From NCBI RefSeq assembly GCF_002892835.1, contig NZ_PJMB01000002.1, forward strand, positions 62,001-126,000: a DNA stretch of 64,000 bases. The letters run 5' to 3'. Below are positions 8,505 through 16,627 of this stretch, piece after piece (the stretch's first letter is position 1; each line of letters begins with the position of its first letter). Made by a program: the position numbers and the translations under genes. This stretch comes from Arthrobacter sp. AFG7.2. Lineage in GTDB: Bacteria; Actinomycetota; Actinomycetes; Actinomycetales; Micrococcaceae. The notes under the pieces are model-generated. The model had not been told where the DNA came from. It made no database searches and worked only from the letters and a program-made list of their open reading frames with translations.

Positions 8505-9150
8505 TCAGACGACTGCCTCGACCGTCGCCTTCTCCGTGGCCGTCATCTCCGGCGGTGAGGCTTTGAAACCGCGCGTGATCAGCGCCAGGACCAACACGCC
8601 CAGCACCAGCCAGGAAACCCCCAGCGTAATGGCGTTGCCGTCCAGCCGGGAGAGCAGGTAGGCGCAGATGACGGCGCCAATCACCGGGACCACCACGTGG
8701 GACACCGGGTTCACCTGCTGCCCGGCCCGGCGCCGGCGCATGTAGTGGAACACCACCGCGACGTTCACCAGCGTGAAGGCGGTGAAGGCACCAAAGTTGA
8801 TGAACGACGTCGACGTGGCCACGTCCAGGAAGATCGCGATCAGGCCCACGACGCCGGTGACCACCAGGTTCGCCACCGGGGTGTGGAACTTCTCGCTGAG
8901 CTGGCCGAAGACCGCCTTGGGGAGGACGGAGTCGCGGCCCATCGCGTACAGCAGGCGGGAGGCGCTGGCCTGCGCGGCGAGGCCGGAGGCGAACTGCGCC
9001 ACCACCAGCCCGGCCAGGAACACGGCGCCGAACAGCTGCCCGCCGATCTGCAGGGCGATGGAGCTCGCCGCTGAGGCCGAGTCCTCAAACACGCCGCCGG
9101 GGTGGACCAGCTGGGTCACTAGGACGGACGACCAGCATGATGACCCGTAG
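8505..9150 (-). pseudogene. APC permease fragment (C-terminal ~40%), duplicate of 13384-14733
   Basis: Carries the VTQLVHPGGVFED segment through to the ATEKATVEAVV end of the permease, near-identical to the intact gene, with the same TGA position relative to the amidase copy. At 9119-9125 the match is interrupted by a deletion of roughly 40 bases; a few more codons (RVIMLVV) match before homology is lost at about 9150. The first 250 or so residues with the first helices are absent, so it is not functional. Together with amidase copy 2 it forms a direct repeat of about 1.5 kb. Confidence 0.88.
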
Positions 9151-9316
9151 GAAGTCCTTGACTGTCTTCCGCTATTGGGCGTGCGAGGGAAGTGTGATGG
9201 GAAATCGGAGGCATGGCCGCGTGTGCAGAAAACGCGGCATGTCACGCCCCAAAGCGTTGATAATGCCGATAACCTACGAGTCAATCAGTACTCGCTTGAG
9301 AGGGAGGCCGCGTTTA

Positions 9317-10006
9317 ATGGGTGGTGAAGAAGAGGAAGAGTGGCACGGCGATGAATACTTGACGCCTGCACTGCGTCCGGCACCCATGGAATGGTCTGTG
9401 CTTGAGGCTATTCCTAATGCCTTTAGTCCGGAGCCCCACACCCTCCTGCACATCAAGTTTGAGTCTCGGGACTACTCGTTACGGCAATTCAGCGAGACGA
9501 TACTCGATGCCGAAGCCATGATTCAGTTTTTCTCCATAACCGCTGGTCCCATAGCTAAAGGTGGTCTGGGTAGACCTCTAGCCCGCGAAGCGGTCGACCA
9601 GATTCGAGAGTATGTTTCCGAGCACATTGAAGTCCGTGGCGTCTCCCTCAGCAGTCCGCTCGAAATCGTCTACGTAGCCGCCACGGCAGCTGCAATTGCT
9701 GCTGCTCTCAACAGGTGGATTACCGTGAAGTCGAACTGGGAAAAGGCGCGGGCGGAAAAGGCAAAAGCTGATACCGCTGTGGCGGAAAGCAAAGTAGCGC
9801 GCGCCGAAGCCAACCGCGACGTGAAGAAGGCAAGACTTGAAGAGCTGGCAACGGAATTCGTCATCGACTTCGTAGAGAACGAGACCAAGCAGGGCTTTCA
9901 TTCGCTACCCGACGTACATCCACTCAAGAAGATGACCAAACGAACAATAAATGGATTGACCGAATTGGACAGTGCGTCAGCTGAGATGACTAGATCTGAT
10001 AGGTGA
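9317..10006 (+). CDS. Uncharacterised membrane-anchored coiled-coil protein
   Basis: 229 residues starting at ATG 9317, chosen for a strong AGGGAGG nine bases upstream; earlier in-frame ATGs at 9137 and 9263 lack one. The order is an acidic head (GGEEEEEW), a globular region of about 100 residues, one hydrophobic helix (VYVAATAAAIAAAL) at about 116-131, then a long Ala/Lys/Glu coiled coil of about 50 residues and a mixed tail. I do not recognise it. It sits alone between the permease fragment and an amidase relic, with lower GC than the conserved genes, so it is probably acquired cargo. Confidence 0.7.
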   Translation: MGGEEEEEWHGDEYLTPALRPAPMEWSVLEAIPNAFSPEPHTLLHIKFESRDYSLRQFSETILDAEAMIQFFSITAGPIAKGGLGRPLAREAVDQIREYVSEHIEVRGVSLSSPLEIVYVAATAAAIAAALNRWITVKSNWEKARAEKAKADTAVAESKVARAEANRDVKKARLEELATEFVIDFVENETKQGFHSLPDVHPLKKMTKRTINGLTELDSASAEMTRSDR

Positions 10007-10538
10007 TAACCTGGTCGTCGATAATAGTGCGCGCGCACTCGCGTAATGCGCCGACCTCTTCTATAGAGTTGCAGATTTTTTCAACAATAAAACCAACTGC
10101 TGCTCTTTGTTTTGGTGCCGATAGCAAACTTAATAGCTAACTTCTTTGCGTGGACCTCGGCACAGGACCTGAACACCGACGTCGGCCAGTGACTTGTCCA
10201 GCTCCGGGAACAGCAGGTCGTTAGACTGAACCGCGCTTTCCCATGCTGTAATATCGCTTGGACCTACGACGAGAGCAAACTCCGCCGACGGGCCTCTGCG
10301 CCGGGCTGCCTCAGGATGCGCCCAAAGACACCTCGCCCCTTGTATTGGGGCCTTAATCCCCCTTGAAGGGAACGGGGGCTTAGATTTATAGCAGCACTGG
10401 AGTCAAACTCTTCTTTCCCGAGGTCACAGGCCCGCGGAGCGTCACACCAGCAAAGAGCAGGAAACCCATGCGCTTCTCCTACTGCGAATGAACCTGTGGG
10501 CTGTAATCTGAGAGCCAGTCTTAGCAGGGCAGGGGAAC
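10007..10538. other. Degenerate intergenic region containing an amidase relic
   Basis: About 530 bases with an AT-rich first third (10060-10140) and no supported gene. Bases 10164-10243 are a decayed piece of the amidase gene, annotated separately. I see no promoter or terminator that I would defend. Confidence 0.5.
10164..10243 (-). pseudogene. Decayed internal fragment of the amidase gene
   Basis: Aligns by eye with the amidase region coding for ELARSLADAGAQVLL (12828-12918 in the intact copy). Blocks such as GTCGGCCAG and AGCTCCGGGAACNGCAGGTCGT are shared, followed by a deletion of about 12 bases and then GAACCGCNCT. It has more substitutions than copies 1-3, so it is older or less constrained. 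Same orientation as all other copies. Confidence 0.7.
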
Positions 10539-10919
10539 ATGGATATCCAGGGCTGGTTGTATCAGACATTTGGTTGGATCCAATGGAATGAAGCCTTCCT
10601 TCAGGGAGCCTTGGGGGGCAGTGTCCTTGGACTCGGTAGACTAATCGTCACCATTATTGGGATGGACCACGAGAGCCACCCAACTAAGTATGGCCAGCTG
10701 ATAGCCAGCCACATCCTGGCGGCCGTGCTGTTTGGACTACTCGGTGGTGTAATGGCATTTGCTTTCGAGGGGAGGGCAGGCAGCTTTATGCAAGGCATCT
10801 CGGCCATGGCCCTTTTGGGTATCCTCGCAGGCACGATGCTTCCCGTATCACCTGGCAAGCGGTCAGCTGACACTCCTTCCACTCCCCTGAAACAAGAGAG
10901 CCAAGGAATGACCCCGTGA
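10539..10919 (+). CDS. Small membrane protein, probable three-helix
   Basis: 126 residues, ATG preceded by AGGGGAAC. Three hydrophobic stretches are visible: about 24-41, 54-75 and 84-100, with a short hydrophilic C-terminal tail (PGKRSADTPSTP). No recognised family. Its last codons overlap the GTG start of the downstream SRPBCC gene by four bases, so the two are translationally coupled and probably work together at the membrane. Confidence 0.75.
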   Translation: MDIQGWLYQTFGWIQWNEAFLQGALGGSVLGLGRLIVTIIGMDHESHPTKYGQLIASHILAAVLFGLLGGVMAFAFEGRAGSFMQGISAMALLGILAGTMLPVSPGKRSADTPSTPLKQESQGMTP

Positions 10920-12256
10920 AGCGGAAGCCGGTAGCTGCATCCGATTCATTCTGGGGTGACCTTGCCAACGCCCTGGCACTCCGGCCCGTTTACCGTCAGC
11001 CTCTGACCCAAACCCAGCAGGTCAAACCCTCCTCCGCGTCTACCTCGAGTCCTGGTCCCCAAAAATGGCAGAAGCCACAAGAGCCTTCGCAAAAGCAGGC
11101 AAAGGTTGATGGCCAGCATGAGCCAGACCCAGCAGCGTCCAATCCAAGCACCGTTTCTGCCCAACCAGCCCTTACGGAACAGAACCTCGATGATGAAATT
11201 GCAGCCGCAGCGGGTTTACTAATAAGGGCATTAGCCAAGCGTGGACGAGCTCCGCAAATGACCGGACCGGAGCAGGAGTCCGTTTCTGTGCCGCTAGGGG
11301 TGGAAAAACGCATTCTGGTGAACGTACCGGTGAGCACGGCCTACAACCAGTGGACCCAGTTCGAGGACTTCCCGCACTTCATGGGCGGTGTCAAAACTGT
11401 CACGCAGCTCAGTGACGACCGGCTGGAGTGGGTAGCCGAGATCGGCGGCGTCCGCCGGCAGTGGGAAGCGAAGGTTCTGGAGCAGGTACCCGAGCGCAGG
11501 ATCGCTTGGGCGGCCACGGAAGGTGCCACGAATGCGGGCGTTGTGGAATTTGAGGACATCGGCGGCGGGCAGACGTCCGTGCAGCTGAGACTCGAATACG
11601 AGCCCGAAGGACTTATCGAGAAGGTGGGCGACAAGCTCAATGTGGTGGACCGGCAGGCCGAAGCAGACCTGCAGCGGTTCAAGGAATTCATTGAGGATGA
11701 AGGTTACGCCAGCGGTGCCTGGCGCGGCGCCGTCAACCCCGGTGCCACCGTGGGCACGCCCGGAGTGGAAGACGCCGCCGGATCCCGCGGCGATTCGGGC
11801 AAGGTAGGCGTCTCAGGCAAGGTGGCCGCTGGACTCGGCGTTGCCGCTGCCGCCGGCGCAGCAGCTGCCATGGCGGCCGGCACCAACAAGGGCACTACGG
11901 AGGCCGCCGACGAAACAGTGACTCCGACCGTTCCCGGGAAGCCTGTCACGGTGACGCCGCTGACGACGGACACCACCACAGACACCAGGTCAACGGGCAC
12001 CACCACAGACACCACATCAACGGGCACCTCTACCACGGATACGACGGCGGCAGCGGGCTCCACCGGTTCGGTCGCCGACCTCGGTAATGACAGGATCGGG
12101 CACGCATTCGACCAGACCAACGGCCTAGTGGACACAACGGGCGAGTCCGACGAGACGCTGGAAGGCGAAAACTTGAGCGCCGCCGAGCGCCGCGACGATG
12201 ACCGCCGGCCCGACGGCGGCCTGCCGCCCATCGGCGGCAACCTCGGCCAGCATTGA
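10916..12256 (+). CDS. SRPBCC (START-like/cyclase) protein with disordered Ala- and Thr-rich tail
   Basis: 446 residues from a GTG overlapping the upstream stop. Residues 1-120 are Gln/Pro/Ser-rich and probably disordered. A polyketide-cyclase/dehydrase SRPBCC domain spans about 125-260 (VPVSTAYNQWTQFEDFPHFM, then LEWVAEIGGVRRQWEA). Then come a Gly/Ala stretch around 300-325 and Thr/Asp/Ser repeats of the TTDTTTDT type at about 345-385. SRPBCC domains bind hydrophobic ligands; cyclase/dehydrase-like members of this type occur in many Actinobacteria with unknown ligands. There is no signal peptide. The Ala/Gly stretch could be a weak membrane segment. Confidence 0.8.
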   Translation: MKRKPVAASDSFWGDLANALALRPVYRQPLTQTQQVKPSSASTSSPGPQKWQKPQEPSQKQAKVDGQHEPDPAASNPSTVSAQPALTEQNLDDEIAAAAGLLIRALAKRGRAPQMTGPEQESVSVPLGVEKRILVNVPVSTAYNQWTQFEDFPHFMGGVKTVTQLSDDRLEWVAEIGGVRRQWEAKVLEQVPERRIAWAATEGATNAGVVEFEDIGGGQTSVQLRLEYEPEGLIEKVGDKLNVVDRQAEADLQRFKEFIEDEGYASGAWRGAVNPGATVGTPGVEDAAGSRGDSGKVGVSGKVAAGLGVAAAAGAAAAMAAGTNKGTTEAADETVTPTVPGKPVTVTPLTTDTTTDTRSTGTTTDTTSTGTSTTDTTAAAGSTGSVADLGNDRIGHAFDQTNGLVDTTGESDETLEGENLSAAERRDDDRRPDGGLPPIGGNLGQH

Positions 12257-12556
12257 TCCTGACGTCCATGTTTGAGTATCTAATGCCATTAGTCGGCGAG
12301 GCGCGCCCCATCGAAATGAACAGCATGGTTGGCGAGCTAGGGTCATCCTGAACGAAACAACGAGTTGGCACGATCGCTTAACCTTCCACAAACCTATGTG
12401 GAAACAGAACGAGCTTCGGCATGACGACAGGAGCCTCAGGACCTGGTCGATGCTCTGCTTCAGTCAGAGAATGAGGAGAAATCGAATGGTTAATCCACAG
12501 CCCTTTTCTCCGTCACACTGCTTTCGGAATACCTGCCCGTGTGCTGGAGGTCGTCC
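12257..12556. other. Intergenic region between SRPBCC gene and intact amidase
   Basis: Exactly 300 bases between convergent genes. I see no coding frame with a ribosome-binding site and no clear terminator hairpin. The right edge is the amidase stop codon, the same boundary at which the other amidase copies begin. Confidence 0.5.
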
Positions 12557-13336
12557 CTACAGCCGCCGCTGCCGGAACATCGGGAACGAGTCCCGTACCC
12601 GGTCCACCGTTTCCAGCGAAAACTCCACTGAGCACACTCCGGGCTCCAGCCCGAGGTCAGCCTCCACAACCCCCATCGGATCCACCAGCACGCTCCGCCC
12701 CACGGACACCGGCGGCGCCTGGCAAATTCCCGCGACGTACACGCTGTTCTCGATCGCCCGGGCGGCGTTCAGCGCCAGCCACTGCTCCGTCTTGTGCTCC
12801 CCCGGCACCCAGGACGAGCAGACCAGCAGGACCTGCGCGCCGGCGTCGGCCAGGGACCTTGCCAGCTCCGGGAACCGCAGGTCGTAGCAGGTCATCAGCC
12901 CGAACCGCACTCCCCCATGCTCGAACACCGCCGGGTCAGTGGACGGTCCCGGCTTGATGAACGTGGACTCCCCGAAGCCCTGCGCGTCGAAAAGGTGCAT
13001 CTTCCGGTAGGAAGCCAGCCGGCCGCCGTCGGGCCCCAAAGCCACCAGCGTGTTGTACGCCCGGCCGGTCTCGTCCGAGGTCTCCACCACGCCCGCCACC
13101 AGCGCGATGCGGTAGCGGCGGGCGATGCCGGCCAACTCCCGGCAGACGGGGCCGTCCAGGGACTCGGCCACCGCGGGGAACGTCGCGTCCACCTTCTTCT
13201 TCTCGTAGGTGGCGTACTCCGGGAAAGCGACCAGCGCTGCGCCGTCGCGCGCTGCCTCGGCGGCAAACCTGTCGATCGCGGCGAGGTTCGCCCGGATGTC
13301 GGCGCCCGACTCCAGCTGCCCCAGCGCAATCCTCAC
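12557..13336 (-). CDS. Nitrilase-superfamily amidase (carbon-nitrogen hydrolase), intact copy
   Basis: 259 residues from a GTG at 13336 with a strong GGGAGGAAG site. The catalytic triad is intact: E40 (AFPEYA), K112 (YRKMHLFD) and C150 (MTCYDLRFPE). The length and sequence match the Nit1/Nit2-like branch that hydrolyses small amides such as omega-amides of 2-oxo acids or deaminated glutathione; the exact substrate is unknown. It is the last gene of a minus-strand operon behind an APC permease and a second amidase, so imported amide or amine compounds may be the substrates. This is the source gene for four partial copies in the window. Confidence 0.9.
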   Translation of the reverse strand: MRIALGQLESGADIRANLAAIDRFAAEAARDGAALVAFPEYATYEKKKVDATFPAVAESLDGPVCRELAGIARRYRIALVAGVVETSDETGRAYNTLVALGPDGGRLASYRKMHLFDAQGFGESTFIKPGPSTDPAVFEHGGVRFGLMTCYDLRFPELARSLADAGAQVLLVCSSWVPGEHKTEQWLALNAARAIENSVYVAGICQAPPVSVGRSVLVDPMGVVEADLGLEPGVCSVEFSLETVDRVRDSFPMFRQRRL

Positions 13337-13383
13337 GGCTCTTCCTCCCTTCGCCCCGGCGGCAACACTACAAACAGACAGTC

Positions 13384-14733
13384 TCAGGCGGCCGCCTCCA
13401 CCGTCGCCTTCTCCGTGGCCGTCATCTCCGGCGGCGAAGCCTTGAACCCGCGGGTGATCAGGGCCAGGACCACAACACCCAGCACCAGCCAGGACACACC
13501 CAGCGTAATGGCGTTGCTGTCCAGCCGGGAGAGCAGGTAGGAGCAGATGACGGCGCCGATCACCGGGACCACCACGTAGGACACCGGGTTCAGCTGGTGC
13601 CCGGCCCGGCGCTGGCGCACATAGTGGAACACCACCGAGGCGTTCACCAGCGTGAAGGCGGTGAACGCACCAAAGTTGATGAACGACGTCGACGTGGCCA
13701 CATCCAGGAAGATCGCGATCAGGCCCACGACGCCCGTGACCACCAGGTTCGCCACGGGGGTGTGGAACTTCTCGCTGAGCCGGCCGAAGACCGCCTTGGG
13801 CAAGACGGAGTCGCGGCCCATCGCGTACAGCAGGCGTGAGGCGCTGGCCTGAGCGGCGAGGCCGGAGGCGAACTGCGCCACCACCAGGCCGGCCAGGAAC
13901 ACGGCGCCGAACAGCTGCCCGCCGATCTGCAGGGCGATGGAGCTGGCAGCGGACGCCGAGTCCTCGAACACGCCGCCGGGGTGGACCAGCTGGGTCACGT
14001 AGGAGACCGCCACGAAGATGCCGCCGCCGATCAGGGCCACGAGCATGATGGCGCGCGGCACGGTCCGGCGCGGGTTGATGGTTTCCTCGGTGAGGGTGGT
14101 GACGGCGTCGAACCCCAGGAACGAGTACGCGGCGATGGCCGCGCCGGCGGAGATGGTGGCGAAGCTGGCGGTGTCGTTGAAGAACGGCTGCCCGCCGGCC
14201 AGTCCCCCGGCGCCGTTGGCGGACACCACGCTGCCGATGGCCAGCGCCACGAAGAACACCAGGACCAGCAGCTGGAACGCCATCAGCACGTAGTTGGCCT
14301 TGTCCGCCACCTTGATGCCCAGGATGTTCAGCAGCGTGGTGATGACGATGAAGCCCACGATCCAGACGCCGATGGGGATGCCGGGGAACTGGGCGCTCAG
14401 GTAGGAGCCGCCGATCAGCCAGATGACCATGGGCAGGAAGAGGTAGTCGAGCAGGACGGCCCAGCCCACCAGGAACCCGACGCGGGGATCGATGGAGCGG
14501 CGGACGTAGGTGTAGGCGGAGCCGGCCACGGGGTAGGCGATGGCCATCCGGCCGTAGCTGTGCGCGGTGAACAGCATGGCCACGAGCGCCACGAGGTACG
14601 CGGCGGGCGCGGCGCCGCCGGTGGTTTCGGCGATGATGCCGAAGATCCCCAGGACGATGATCGGGGTCAGGTACGCCAGCCCGAACAGGACCAGCGAGGG
14701 CAACTTCAGCGTGCGGGTGAGGGTTGTTGTCAC
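13384..14733 (-). CDS. APC-family amino-acid/amine permease
   Basis: 449 residues with about 12 hydrophobic helices. The N-terminal family signature is seen as LVLFGLAYLTPIIVLGIFG, followed by GSAYTYVRR and, later, AAIAAYSFLGFDAVTTLTEE. APC permeases move amino acids or amines across the cytoplasmic membrane, driven by H+ or by exchange. It starts nine bases after the upstream amidase gene and ends 47 bases before the downstream one, so all three are one operon. A C-terminal duplicate lies at 8505-9150. Confidence 0.92.
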   Translation of the reverse strand: MTTTLTRTLKLPSLVLFGLAYLTPIIVLGIFGIIAETTGGAAPAAYLVALVAMLFTAHSYGRMAIAYPVAGSAYTYVRRSIDPRVGFLVGWAVLLDYLFLPMVIWLIGGSYLSAQFPGIPIGVWIVGFIVITTLLNILGIKVADKANYVLMAFQLLVLVFFVALAIGSVVSANGAGGLAGGQPFFNDTASFATISAGAAIAAYSFLGFDAVTTLTEETINPRRTVPRAIMLVALIGGGIFVAVSYVTQLVHPGGVFEDSASAASSIALQIGGQLFGAVFLAGLVVAQFASGLAAQASASRLLYAMGRDSVLPKAVFGRLSEKFHTPVANLVVTGVVGLIAIFLDVATSTSFINFGAFTAFTLVNASVVFHYVRQRRAGHQLNPVSYVVVPVIGAVICSYLLSRLDSNAITLGVSWLVLGVVVLALITRGFKASPPEMTATEKATVEAAA

Positions 14734-14742
14734 GGTGTTTCC

Positions 14743-15621
14743 TTAGGGCTTGTAGGACGGCGGTGTCCAGGTGGCCGGGTTGATGCGGCCTTGGTAGACG
14801 GAAAGTTCGACGGCGGGCTCCCCCTCGCGGAACTGCGACCAGGGGCGGTTGAGGTTCTCCGTCCCGTGCGTGCGGACGCGGTCGACGGCGGCAAGGTCCA
14901 GTTCCGCGGTGAGCAGCTGCGGCTGATCGTCTGTTGCTTCTGTGAGGGTGTTGCCCTCCGGGTCCACGATGATGCTCTTGCCCTGGCCGGTGGGGCCGGC
15001 GCAGTTGACGCTGACCATAAAGACCTGGTTCACGATGGCGTTGGCCTTGGCGAGGATCAGTTCCTGTTTGCGGTCCGGGGTGGTGGTTTTGACGACGTTG
15101 AGGATGACGTCGGCTCCCATCCAGGCGAGCTGGCGGGACACCTCCGGGTACCAGGCGTCGTAGCAGATGTTCAGGCCCACCCTGCCGATGCCGGGCAGGT
15201 CCACGGTGGTGAACCGGTCGCCGGGGTCGTAGGGCTCGAATGGGCGCCAGGGGAAGATCTTGCGGTAGTAGCCGGCGAGCTCTCCGTCCGGGGAGAGGAC
15301 CAGCTGGGTGTTGAACAGCTGCCCTTCCGGGCCGCGTTCGCAGACGCTGCCGGGCACCAGCCAGATGTTGAGGTCTTTCGCGAGCTGTTTGAGTTCTTTG
15401 ACCCGTGGTCCGTCCAGGGGTTCGGCACTTGCTTGGAGCATTTCGGTTCTTTGCAGGTCCGGGTTTTCGTCACCGAACAGGTGCAGCTCGGGGAAGACCA
15501 CGAGCTTGCTGTGCGGCTGGGCTTCGAGGGCTTTCTGGACCTCGTCCGCGAACGCCGAGACGGGTTCGCTGATGAGCCGGGGCCTTGCTTGGGCCGCGAC
15601 GAGGGGAAGGGTGCGTTGCAT
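14743..15621 (-). CDS. Second nitrilase-superfamily amidase
   Basis: 292 residues with the triad E45 (VVFPELHLF), K121 (YYRKIFPW) and C153 (NICYDAWYPE). It differs from the 259-residue amidase downstream and belongs to a separate branch of aliphatic amidase/nitrilase-like enzymes. It is the first gene of the operon amidase - permease - amidase. It is divergent from the GntR-type regulator at 15696 across a 74-base control region. The likely role is hydrolysis of an imported amide or nitrile to acid and ammonia; substrate not known. Confidence 0.9.
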   Translation of the reverse strand: MQRTLPLVAAQARPRLISEPVSAFADEVQKALEAQPHSKLVVFPELHLFGDENPDLQRTEMLQASAEPLDGPRVKELKQLAKDLNIWLVPGSVCERGPEGQLFNTQLVLSPDGELAGYYRKIFPWRPFEPYDPGDRFTTVDLPGIGRVGLNICYDAWYPEVSRQLAWMGADVILNVVKTTTPDRKQELILAKANAIVNQVFMVSVNCAGPTGQGKSIIVDPEGNTLTEATDDQPQLLTAELDLAAVDRVRTHGTENLNRPWSQFREGEPAVELSVYQGRINPATWTPPSYKP

Positions 15622-15651
15622 GGGTTTGTCTCCGCATTGGGGTGTGATCCG

Positions 15652-15675
15652 GGTTATATTAGATCAGAATGAACC
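15652..15675. promoter_or_regulatory. Imperfect palindrome, candidate GntR operator
   Basis: A 24-base dyad with GGTT/AACC outer arms, a shared central GATC and one more matching pair, lying between the divergent amidase operon (starts 15621) and the GntR gene (starts 15696). Its position is right for autoregulation and operon control. Only the symmetry and context support it. Confidence 0.5.
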
Positions 15676-15695
15676 AATAAAGGAAAGGGGGCGGC

Positions 15696-16466
15696 GTGGG
15701 CCGTAAGGTAGCGGATATGACCCGTCAGCTTGAGGACACCGCCGAGCCCCCGCGCCTTGGCGCCGGCAGGATGTCCGGGATGGAGCGCCGCAGTGCGATG
15801 GACGCGGTGCGGATGCGGATCGGGATGGCGATTTCTTTAGGACTCTTGAAACCCGGCGAGCGGCTGCCGGACCAGGAGGACGTGGCGCTGGGTCTCTCGG
15901 TCAGTCCGATTACGGCCCGCCGTGCGCTGGCGAGCCTGGCGGAGCAGGGCGTGGTGGTGCGCCGACGTGGCCGGGCGGGCGGGACGTTTGTGGCGGATTC
16001 CCCACCGTCAGATGTTTTGGCTGAGCTTTCGGCGTCGCCGGCGGAGTCACAGGCGGTGAACCGGCTGGTGGACCGGCGGCTGCTGTTTGAGTGCGCGGTG
16101 ACGCACTACGCGGCGGTCAATGCCACGCCCGAACAGCTGGACGAGCTGGAGCGGCTGACCGGGGCCATGGCAGAGGCCACTGACTGGTCCGTCTACCATC
16201 AGGCCGACGAGCGGTTCCATCAATTGGTGGGAACGGCGTCAGGAATGGGTAGCGCCGTCGAGGTTTATCACGAGACGCTTGCCGAGCTCTATGACTACTT
16301 CATCCCCTACCCCATCGAGAAGCTGCACAAGTCCAACCACGACCACATTGCGCTGGTGGCAGCCCTCCGCGCCGGTCGCGTTGAGGAAGCCGTGGAAGTT
16401 TCCCGGAAGCACGTAGACATCCTGCACCGAACGATGTTCATGGGGCTGGCGCAGGGCGGAGCTTGA
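15696..16466 (+). CDS. GntR-family (FadR/FCD-type) transcriptional regulator
   Basis: 256 residues from a GTG at 15696 with AGGAAAGG seven bases upstream. The N-terminal winged HTH (about 30-100) contains LPDQEDVALGLSVSPITARR and FVADSPP. The C-terminal helical effector domain (about 115-250) holds FCD-like metal-site candidates: the Asp/His in YHQADERFHQLV and later histidines (HDHIALVAAL). It is a DNA-binding repressor or activator, probably controlling the divergent amidase-permease operon in response to a carboxylate ligand. Confidence 0.9.
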   Translation: MGRKVADMTRQLEDTAEPPRLGAGRMSGMERRSAMDAVRMRIGMAISLGLLKPGERLPDQEDVALGLSVSPITARRALASLAEQGVVVRRRGRAGGTFVADSPPSDVLAELSASPAESQAVNRLVDRRLLFECAVTHYAAVNATPEQLDELERLTGAMAEATDWSVYHQADERFHQLVGTASGMGSAVEVYHETLAELYDYFIPYPIEKLHKSNHDHIALVAALRAGRVEEAVEVSRKHVDILHRTMFMGLAQGGA

Positions 16467-16627
16467 GTCGCCACGCCATCCGCAAGCCGGTTGTGAAGTC
16501 GGTTCGGATCCTGCACGAACAAAGGCTGCCCCAAGGCGTCGTTTTGGCGCGAGTTGGCGACATCGTCGCGCCACTCTAAGCTCTCGGAGATTGAGCGTTT
16601 GATATCCGAGGCCAAGGGGGAAACAGC

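Noticed and set aside
1-15000. Search for integrase, transposase or IS ends that would explain the amidase copies
   Set aside because: No recombinase motif or inverted-repeat IS end was found, so no mobile element was annotated although mobility is suspected.
13981-15672. Plus-strand open frame of 563 codons opposite the amidase-permease operon
   Set aside because: It is the antisense shadow of two well-supported genes; the composition is His/Gly/Asp-rich as expected for the mirror of GC-rich codons and no domain is visible.
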